A stretch of 64,000 nucleotides of DNA from Marinifilaceae bacterium (GTDB lineage: Bacteria; Bacteroidota; Bacteroidia; Bacteroidales; Marinifilaceae). Numbering within the stretch: position 1 is the stretch's first letter; every line of letters begins with the position of its first letter. The stretch is taken from positions 1-64,000 of the forward strand of contig JAOARN010000053.1 in the NCBI GenBank assembly GCA_025210485.1, in the 5' to 3' direction. Of this stretch, positions 58,625 to 64,000 are shown piece by piece. The notes under the pieces are model-generated. The model had not been told where the DNA came from. It made no database searches and saw nothing but the letters and a program-made list of their open reading frames with translations. The position numbers were made by a program, and so were the translations under genes.

Positions 58625-59449
58625 CTAGATTAACAACATCCTATCTTTTATAAATTTGATTTTTTTCAAACCCATCTCTTTAAGTATTTCTAAACAATTC
58701 GAATACTCCATATCAATCTCCTCAACCGTATGAGCATCTGAGGCAATACATAATGGTATTCCAAAGCTTATGCATTGACTTAACATATAATCATCTGGAA
58801 ATAAAAAATCTGATTTTTTCTTATATATGCCTCTAGTATTCACCTCAACAATACAATCTGATTTTTTAAGAATAGATATAGTTTCATCGACTATTTTTTT
58901 ATACCACATTTCATTTCTGAAATTTAGAAGCTTCAATGAGTTCATTAATACTTTATCTATATGCCCAACAATATCAGGCTTTTGATTTATAATCATCTCA
59001 TTAATCTGCCCAAAATAAAGCTTAACTAAAGCTTGAACATCTCCTCCAAGAAGACTATTTACATTTTTTTCAAACTCTTCAAAACTCCCATCAATAAACA
59101 AGAACTCCGAATCAGATAACTTAACCATATGTACAGATCCGATGATATAATCAATATCGTACAATACTCGCCAATGATTAAAACTATAAGATAAGCCTGG
59201 CGCATAATCTGCCTCTAGTCCTAAACTTATATTTAAACTTTTCTCTATATTTTGAAAGTACCGTATTTGATCGCAATATTGATTTATATTTTCATATCTC
59301 ATACTCCAATACTGATCATGAATCAAAGGGGCATGAGATGTAAAACCAAGCTCTTTAATATTTCTAGATTTGGCATCTTCTATTAATTCCAGAATAGAAT
59401 TTTTCCCATCACAAAAATTAGTATGAGTGTGAATTGCAAATTTTTCCAT
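58625..59449 (-). CDS. PHP-domain histidinol-phosphatase-like protein
   Basis: 275 residues from the ATG at 59449 (MEKFAIHTHTNFCDG). HTHTNFCDG, GFTSHAP, GLEADY, GSVHM, DIVGHIDK, EVNTRG and SDAHTVEEI are the metal-binding motifs of PHP phosphoesterases of the HisJ/HisK type, which hydrolyse histidinol phosphate. An alternative longer frame to 59482 would run into the terminator of the gene upstream, which favours the shorter start. No his gene is adjacent, so another phosphate ester is possible. Confidence 0.88.
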   Translation of the reverse strand: MEKFAIHTHTNFCDGKNSILELIEDAKSRNIKELGFTSHAPLIHDQYWSMRYENINQYCDQIRYFQNIEKSLNISLGLEADYAPGLSYSFNHWRVLYDIDYIIGSVHMVKLSDSEFLFIDGSFEEFEKNVNSLLGGDVQALVKLYFGQINEMIINQKPDIVGHIDKVLMNSLKLLNFRNEMWYKKIVDETISILKKSDCIVEVNTRGIYKKKSDFLFPDDYMLSQCISFGIPLCIASDAHTVEEIDMEYSNCLEILKEMGLKKIKFIKDRMLLI

Positions 59450-59464
59450 TTTTACAAAATAATA

Positions 59465-59498
59465 AATCCATGTATAAATCAAACTTCATACATGGATT
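59465..59498 (-). terminator. Terminator after 127-residue protein gene
   Basis: AATCCATGTAT (59465-59475) pairs with ATACATGGATT (59488-59498). It lies 26 bp after the upstream gene's stop and 16 bp before the PHP gene's chosen ATG. Confidence 0.7.
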
Positions 59499-59523
59499 CA
59501 CTTTATTAATTTAAAATTACGGA

Positions 59524-59907
59524 CTAATCAATCATCATAAAAACAATTTCAGACTTGATGATCTCTGGCAATAATATGCCTCTTTTCTCTAAACTTCGCA
59601 ACCAAGGCTCAATCTCTTTCGTCTGTAAAGTATAGGCTACATCTCTAAATTCATCTATCTCATCATTTGAATATGAACTATCTGATCTTTTGGCAAATTT
59701 ATCTAATTCCTCATCATCATAATAAATAATTTCTTCATTTAACCTATTTATCAAATCAGTTTCACAGATCTCATGAGCCCCGCAACATTCTTCTGCCACT
59801 TCTTTTACAGGCTCATCATTTTTATTAGGATTAGTCTTCTTATTAAATACGGCAAGCAGCGCAGCAAGGGTTGCAATAAAAACCAAAAGTAATATTATTA
59901 TTTGCAT
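59524..59907 (-). CDS. Conserved small membrane-anchored protein (CCGAHE motif)
   Basis: 127 residues. An N-terminal membrane helix (about 2-20) is followed by a Lys/Glu linker and the motif EECCGAHEICE (about 39-49), then an acidic helical domain ending in EIVFMM. The CCGAHE(I/V)CE motif recurs in small proteins across Bacteroidales, from my general knowledge. Function is unknown. The cysteine-histidine cluster lies close to the membrane, on the cytoplasmic or periplasmic side depending on topology. Confidence 0.78.
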   Translation of the reverse strand: MQIIILLLVFIATLAALLAVFNKKTNPNKNDEPVKEVAEECCGAHEICETDLINRLNEEIIYYDDEELDKFAKRSDSSYSNDEIDEFRDVAYTLQTKEIEPWLRSLEKRGILLPEIIKSEIVFMMID

Positions 59908-60276
59908 AGCTTTATTTTTTTAGCAAATGTATATAATAAATCGAAAGAACAACTAGCATACACCCATATTTAAGAGATATTCCTCAACACAAATCTTAAA
60001 TTTCCTAAAAAAACATTCACAAAGTACTTAATTCGCATCACATGATTTTATATTAGAATTGTCTTATAGTTGCCTAAACAATCAATATACTAACACCTCA
60101 CTAAACATTCAAAAGAATATAGAATTACCACAATCTATAAAATTCATGCCAAAATCACATTATCATTGCTAATCATATACACATGCACAGATGTTGATAT
60201 TTATTCAAGTTTATTACCATTCTAAATTCCGACACTAAACATTTTTATTCATTTTAATATAAACATTATTTAAATT
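59908..60276. other. Divergent intergenic region
   Basis: About 370 bp, AT-rich, with promoters of both flanking genes expected. No RNA gene or clear operator seen. Confidence 0.4.
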
Positions 60277-60612
60277 ATGAAACACGAAAAAGATATTAGT
60301 GAAATCATTCTTGATTCACTAAACAACAAAAAATTAAAAAAAGAAGAGAATTTACTTATGAAGTATTGGTTATCACAAGAAAAAAACAATAAATTTTTTT
60401 CATACATGAAAGATTACACAAAAACGCTAAAAGAATCAGACATTGAATTGTTTTGTAACGAGAATCAAGCTTTCAAAGAATTCAAAACAAGAATCAATCA
60501 CAGTAAAAAAAGACAAAAAGCAAGAAAAAAAAGATACATTATCATGATATTAATCATCATATGCTTTATCATGACAATAATATTGTTAGGCTTAACGAGT
60601 ATACAATCCTAA
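60277..60612 (+). CDS. Truncated FecR-like anti-sigma factor (cytoplasmic and membrane part only)
   Basis: 111 residues. The N-terminal helical region with ENLLMKYWLSQEKN and AFKEFKTRI resembles the cytoplasmic anti-sigma domain of Bacteroidota FecR proteins. A Lys/Arg-rich stretch and a single membrane helix (about 87-106) follow, then the gene stops. The periplasmic FecR domain (normally about 200 more residues) is absent, and nothing resembling it follows. No ECF sigma factor gene is adjacent. It could be a decayed gene or a minimal anti-sigma/membrane anchor. Confidence 0.65.
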   Translation: MKHEKDISEIILDSLNNKKLKKEENLLMKYWLSQEKNNKFFSYMKDYTKTLKESDIELFCNENQAFKEFKTRINHSKKRQKARKKRYIIMILIIICFIMTIILLGLTSIQS

Positions 60613-60642
60613 TACAAGTAAACTCATTTTTTTCGACAAAAA

Positions 60643-60671
60643 AAGGAGGTACTCAATATGAGTACCTCCTT
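60643..60671. terminator. Terminator of the rpmB-rpmG operon
   Basis: AAGGAGGTACTC (60643-60654) pairs with GAGTACCTCCTT (60660-60671), with an A tract on the left giving a T tract on the minus strand. It may also stop transcription of the gene ending at 60612. Confidence 0.8.
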
Positions 60672-60693
60672 AATTTCTTTTCCAATCGTAAAA

Positions 60694-60849
60694 TTACTTC
60701 TTAGCGAAGAAATCTTTTACTTGTTCGTTTGGAACAATCTCTTCTTTGAAACAGTAGGCTCCAGTTTTTGGAGATTTAACCATTTTAATTACTTTGGCAT
60801 AACCTCTACCTTCACCTTTCTGAAGTGTTGCTACTACTTTCTTAGCCAT
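60694..60849 (-). CDS. DUF4295 small protein
   Basis: 51 residues, starting MAKKVVATLQKGEGRGYAK and ending KDFFAKK. The protein is basic and short, with GAYCFKEE in the middle. In Bacteroidota this family is almost always encoded directly after rpmB and rpmG, as here, and it may be a ribosome-associated protein, though its role is not established. It starts 6 bp after the L33 stop, in the same operon. Confidence 0.9.
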   Translation of the reverse strand: MAKKVVATLQKGEGRGYAKVIKMVKSPKTGAYCFKEEIVPNEQVKDFFAKK

Positions 60850-60855
60850 AACTTA

Positions 60856-61038
60856 TTATTTTATTTCTCGATGAAGGGTTACCTTCCTTAGAATTGGATT
60901 ATATTTCTTCATTTCCATACGATCAGGAGTATTCTTCTTATTCTTGGTAGTAATATACCTAGAAGTACCGGGAACACCACTGTCTTTATGCTCAGTGCAT
61001 TCAAGAATTACTTGAACTCTATTACCTTTTTTAGCCAT
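60856..61038 (-). CDS. rpmG: 50S ribosomal protein L33
   Basis: 60 residues: [18 protein letters not shown] then [15 protein letters not shown], the classic bL33 pattern. One Cys remains (ECTE), and the second CxxC pair is missing, so this is a zinc-free type. It follows L28 by 11 bp in one operon. Confidence 0.96.
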   Translation of the reverse strand: MAKKGNRVQVILECTEHKDSGVPGTSRYITTKNKKNTPDRMEMKKYNPILRKVTLHREIK

Positions 61039-61049
61039 CTTTTATGCCT

Positions 61050-61292
61050 TTAAAAATTTTTAATAAACCCTTTTTCTTGAGCTTTCAACAACGCATTTTT
61101 CAAGCCCAATTTATTAATGGTACGTATTCCCGCGGCAGAAACCTTTAGGTCTACCCATCTATCTTCCTCTGGAAGATAAAATTTCTTCGTAAAAAGATTT
61201 GGGTAGAATTTTCTTTTTGTTCTCCTCTTAGAGTGAGAAACATTGTTTCCTACCATCACTTTTTTTCCGGTAATTTGACAAACTCTTGACAT
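61050..61292 (-). CDS. rpmB: 50S ribosomal protein L28
   Basis: 80 residues starting [11 protein letters not shown], with [13 protein letters not shown] and the C-terminal [11 protein letters not shown], all diagnostic of bL28. First gene of the L28-L33-DUF4295 operon. ftsY, which follows this trio in many Bacteroidota, is not present here. Confidence 0.97.
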   Translation of the reverse strand: MSRVCQITGKKVMVGNNVSHSKRRTKRKFYPNLFTKKFYLPEEDRWVDLKVSAAGIRTINKLGLKNALLKAQEKGFIKNF

Positions 61293-61470
61293 AGTCAGAT
61301 TATTTTTTCCTTAAACGCTTTTCAAACAGTGTGCAAAATTGAAAATTATTTTTTACAAATAAAAATCTTTTACGGTATTTTTTTTAGCTTTTTAATTAAT
61401 TCTAAAAAGTCAAAAAACATTAAGCTCAAACAGGTTGAAAACACAGCAGGTTTATTATTTTCGATATTTT

Positions 61471-61998
61471 TTAATACCTATCCCCTACTGATAGATTATG
61501 TATAGCTCTTAACGAATTTACTAAATACTGACCCCAATATAAACTAAAACTATCTTTCACAGCCCATAGAGCATCATTCATAATTTCAGTATTTCCGATT
61601 CTATATGCTGAAATAAAATCTTTTATATCCTGATATATATCAGTCATATTTTCGGAAATAGAACAAGATCTTGCTTCTTCTGAAAATTGCATTTCATCAT
61701 TGAAAACTTCAAGATATTCATCTTGTTCTCCAAGTTTTTCCCTTAATATATTATTTATATATCCCCAATCCGACTCATTAACAAATTTTTCTGGTTCTTC
61801 ATCCAACATAGGGTTTACATTTGGCAACATACAGGCTTTCAAATACAACAAAGACATTATTTTTCTTGCAATATCTACAAATCCACTCAACTCTATACTT
61901 TTAGAATTTTCGAGAAATTGACAATACTCATTTGCCACTTTCACAAATTCAAGAGTATTTTTATCGTATGCCACTGAATCAAAAGTATTATCTTCCAT
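61471..61998 (-). CDS. DUF5063-family protein
   Basis: 175 residues from the ATG at 61998 (MEDNTFDSVAYDKN). A longer frame runs back into the upstream gene and is not used. The protein is acidic and all-helical, with FVKVANEYCQFLE, ARKIMSLLYLKACMLP and the C-terminal WGQYLVNSLRAIH, the pattern of DUF5063. Role unknown. It begins 13 bp after the FAD dehydrogenase stop, so the two are co-transcribed. Confidence 0.82.
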   Translation of the reverse strand: MEDNTFDSVAYDKNTLEFVKVANEYCQFLENSKSIELSGFVDIARKIMSLLYLKACMLPNVNPMLDEEPEKFVNESDWGYINNILREKLGEQDEYLEVFNDEMQFSEEARSCSISENMTDIYQDIKDFISAYRIGNTEIMNDALWAVKDSFSLYWGQYLVNSLRAIHNLSVGDRY

Positions 61999-62011
61999 TA
62001 TAAACTTATAT

Positions 62012-63577
62012 TTAATTAGCTTTATTAATTCTATCTGCAATAGCAATCGCACAATTTTCCCCATCCATAGCAGCCGAGACAATTCCTCCAGCATATCCAG
62101 CTCCTTCACCACATGGATAAAGTCCTTCTATCTTAATATGTTGATAAGTTTCTCGGTTTCGAGGAATTCTAACAGGTGACGAAGTTCGTGATTCTACACC
62201 AACTATTACCGCTTCGTTTGTTAAAAATTTGTTAGATTTTTTTGCAAAATTTTTGAATGCTAATTGTAGTGATTTTGAAATGATACTAGGCATCCAATTA
62301 TGCATATCGCTACTTACAATCTCTGGCTGATAAGAACAAGCAGGCAAATTTTCGCTTGTTTGTGAGTTTACAAAATCCAACATTCTTTGGGCTGGGGCCT
62401 TAAAATCACCTCCTGCTTTTTCATATGCCATTCGTTCAAAATCTGCCTGAAACTCCAAACCTGCTAATGCACCATATTTAGAATACGAGCCCAAGTCGGA
62501 AGGATAAATTTCTACCGCAATACCCGAATTTGCAAATTGTGTATTTCTTTCCGATGAAGACATTCCATTCACAACCTGCTGCTTATAATTGGTAGATGCA
62601 GGAACTATAACTCCCCCTGGACACATGCAAAACGAATACACTCCTCTGTCACGCACTCTTGTCAAGAAGCTATAAGTAGCTGCTGGTAAATATTTATTTC
62701 TCCCCTTTGGATTATGATATTGAATCTGATCAATTAGATTTTGAGGATGCTCTAATCTGACTCCCATAGCAAAAGACTTAAGCTCTAATTCTACATTTTG
62801 CTTATCAAGCATTCTATATATATCATGAGCAGAATGCCCTGTTGCAAGAATTAAATTTTCTGTCTCGACAACTAATCCAGACTCACATGAAAAGGAAACA
62901 ACTTTATTATCTTTAATATTAATTTCCTTTAGCTTTTCATTAAAAACAATTTCACCACCTGATTTTAAAATTGTTTCTCTTATATTTTTTATAATCTTAG
63001 GAAGAACATTGGTTCCAATATGTGGGTGAGCCTCATATAGTATCTCATCTTGTGCTCCATGCTGATGGAATAATTCTAAAATAGACTCAATATTACCTCT
63101 TTTTTTTGACCGTGTGTACAGTTTACCATCCGAAAAGGTACCTGCACCTCCTTCTCCAAAACAATAATTTGAATCCAAATCCAACAGCTTATCCCTATGA
63201 AGATTAGCCAAAGAGCCTTTTCTTTCATCAACAGCTTTACCTCTCTCAATAACAACTGGACACAAACCTAATTTTACGAGTTTCATAGCAGCAAAAAGTC
63301 CAGCTGGTCCTGCCCCTATAATATAAACCTTAGGCGACTGCGAAACATTTGGAAAAATATGCTTAGAATAATTATCATCCAGCTTTTCTTCGCCAGTAAC
63401 TACTTGCAATTTCAAGTTCACCTTAATTTTCGAATTTCTAGCATCGATAGATTTTTTCACAATTCTGAAAGTGATTTTCTCATCTCTCGCTAGTTCAAGT
63501 TCTTTGGCAATAATTCGTTTTATTTCATTGCGGGATGAAGCCAACTTTGGGCTTGTTGTTATACTCAATTCTCTCAT
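62012..63577 (-). CDS. FAD-dependent dehydrogenase (COG2509)
   Basis: 521 residues. An N-terminal domain of about 80 residues (KKSIDARNSKIKVNLK) is followed by the FAD Rossmann motif VYIIGAGPAGLFAA (about 84-97) and the family motifs CFGEGGAGTFSDGKL, HPHIGTN, LATGHSAHD, GVRLEHPQ, VYSFCMCPGG and a C-terminal YPCGEGAGYAGGI that also contacts FAD. The substrate is not known. The first of two genes, with DUF5063 following. Confidence 0.9.
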   Translation of the reverse strand: MRELSITTSPKLASSRNEIKRIIAKELELARDEKITFRIVKKSIDARNSKIKVNLKLQVVTGEEKLDDNYSKHIFPNVSQSPKVYIIGAGPAGLFAAMKLVKLGLCPVVIERGKAVDERKGSLANLHRDKLLDLDSNYCFGEGGAGTFSDGKLYTRSKKRGNIESILELFHQHGAQDEILYEAHPHIGTNVLPKIIKNIRETILKSGGEIVFNEKLKEINIKDNKVVSFSCESGLVVETENLILATGHSAHDIYRMLDKQNVELELKSFAMGVRLEHPQNLIDQIQYHNPKGRNKYLPAATYSFLTRVRDRGVYSFCMCPGGVIVPASTNYKQQVVNGMSSSERNTQFANSGIAVEIYPSDLGSYSKYGALAGLEFQADFERMAYEKAGGDFKAPAQRMLDFVNSQTSENLPACSYQPEIVSSDMHNWMPSIISKSLQLAFKNFAKKSNKFLTNEAVIVGVESRTSSPVRIPRNRETYQHIKIEGLYPCGEGAGYAGGIVSAAMDGENCAIAIADRINKAN

Positions 63578-63792
63578 CTAAGCCTTTCTAAGTGTATAAA
63601 TATTATCAACAGAAATACAGCTCCTGTCAATCGACAAAGATATACATGTTGAAAATAAAAACAATAGAGTAATGAAAACATATTTATAAGTTATATTAAT
63701 CTCTAAAATTGTAGTATAAATGTAACATATCGAGAAAATCCCATATATATTTTACAAAAATATTTTGGATACATAATAAATTAGATTAAGTT
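63578..63792. other. Intergenic region
   Basis: About 215 bp ahead of the twin operators. AT-rich, with no gene seen. It must include the promoter for the FAD dehydrogenase on the minus strand. Confidence 0.4.
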
Positions 63793-63812
63793 TGTTCGTG
63801 TTTTTACGAACA
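63793..63812. promoter_or_regulatory. Palindromic operator, copy 1
   Basis: TGTTCGT (63793-63799), a 6-bp spacer GTTTTT and ACGAACA (63806-63812). It is the same inverted repeat as at 63860-63879, with centres 67 bp apart. The spacing suits a dimeric regulator that can bridge two sites. Confidence 0.65.
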
Positions 63813-63857
63813 GTGATTTCACTATATTTAAACTTAAAAATTAAATTTTGCAAACTC

Positions 63858-63881
63858 TTTGTTCGTGTATTAACGAACAAA
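63858..63881. promoter_or_regulatory. Palindromic operator, copy 2
   Basis: TTTGTTCGT (63858-63866), a 6-bp spacer GTATTA and ACGAACAAA (63873-63881), a 9-bp-arm palindrome 17 bp before the ATG at 63899. A possible -7-like TAAATTTTG sits just upstream at 63842-63850, so a bound protein here would block early transcription. Confidence 0.65.
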
Positions 63882-63898
63882 TACTATTCATCAACAAT

Positions 63899-64000
63899 AT
63901 GAAAACAAACATAATAATAAAGTATTTTTTAATTCTTATACTATCTTTGAACTATCAAAATGTTTTATGTCAAACTAACATAAAACTCAACAATAACTTA
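63899..64000 (+). CDS. Start of a secreted protein gene, cut by the window
   Basis: Only 34 codons are visible. MKTNIIIKYFLILILSLNYQ then NVLCQTN is a signal peptide: basic start, hydrophobic core, then a polar Cys-Gln boundary. The frame is open to the end of the window. The protein is exported, with nature unknown. The twin operators directly upstream indicate dedicated control, as for carbohydrate or nutrient uptake genes in this phylum (inference). Confidence 0.6.
   Translation, partial: MKTNIIIKYFLILILSLNYQNVLCQTNIKLNNNL

Noticed and set aside
59450-59482. Longer N-terminus for the PHP phosphatase
   Set aside because: It falls inside the terminator hairpin of the preceding gene and adds residues that are not seen in the family.
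60658-60891. 77-codon frame on the plus strand
   Set aside because: It is the complement of the DUF4295 gene and the terminator stem. The minus-strand 51-residue protein is the real gene.
61999-62112. Longer N-terminus for the DUF5063 gene
   Set aside because: It would overlap the end of the FAD dehydrogenase. The ATG at 61998 gives the normal protein, 13 bp after the upstream stop.

Overview
The window is chromosomal DNA of a Bacteroidota bacterium. The sequence is strongly AT-rich, and it carries a SusC/SusD pair, carboxypeptidase-regulatory-domain TonB receptors, lipoproteins with a Cys just after the signal peptide, an rpmB-rpmG-DUF4295 cluster, and promoter boxes of the phylum type TAnnTTTG. 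A marine or anaerobic Bacteroidales lineage (Marinifilaceae-like) is my guess from protein style; it is not proven here.

Layout. 1-8.5 kb: two identical tandem tRNA-Arg genes, a large membrane sensor kinase with a degenerate receiver tail, then aconitase and citrate synthase. 8.5-16.9 kb: DNA-repair SRAP protein, tRNA dihydrouridine synthase, EamA transporter, a cyclic-nucleotide-binding histidine kinase, cmk-ispH, SlyD and an SDR. 16.9-26.1 kb: cysC-cysD-cysN sulfate activation, msrA, aldo/keto reductase, flavoprotein, nhaA and tRNA-Ser, with two diverged copies of a ~550 bp repeat at 17.2-17.8 and 25.4-25.9 kb. Each repeat copy keeps palindromes and a remnant of a type IX secretion C-terminal signal. 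26.2-35.2 kb: a lipoprotein, a DEAD-box helicase and a SusC-SusD-lipoprotein operon with no carbohydrate enzymes beside it. 35.8-44.3 kb: a PlpD-like patatin/Omp85 fusion, two paralogous thioredoxin reductases, a DUF2807 lipoprotein and a TonB receptor.

44.7-49.7 kb: LD-carboxypeptidase, YraN, then a likely metal-handling module (Cys/His-rich small protein, TonB receptor with a CxxxCC signature, secreted HMA protein). 49.9-51.9 kb: a cobalamin riboswitch leading into an AspT/SucE-type (AAE family) transporter. This is the most interesting arrangement seen: it suggests B12-controlled export of a dicarboxylate such as succinate, which accumulates when B12-dependent methylmalonyl-CoA mutase is idle. 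52-62 kb: SatP-like acetate transporter, a third orphan sensor kinase, M23 peptidase, fabD, folE, a PHP phosphatase, a truncated FecR-like protein and ribosomal proteins L28/L33. 62-64 kb: a COG2509 FAD dehydrogenase with a DUF5063 gene. At the right edge a secreted-protein gene begins, preceded by two near-identical palindromic operators.

No prophage, IS transposase, CRISPR array or rRNA was found. Housekeeping genes dominate. The novelty lies in regulation (riboswitch context, operators), degenerate repeats and a few orphan proteins.
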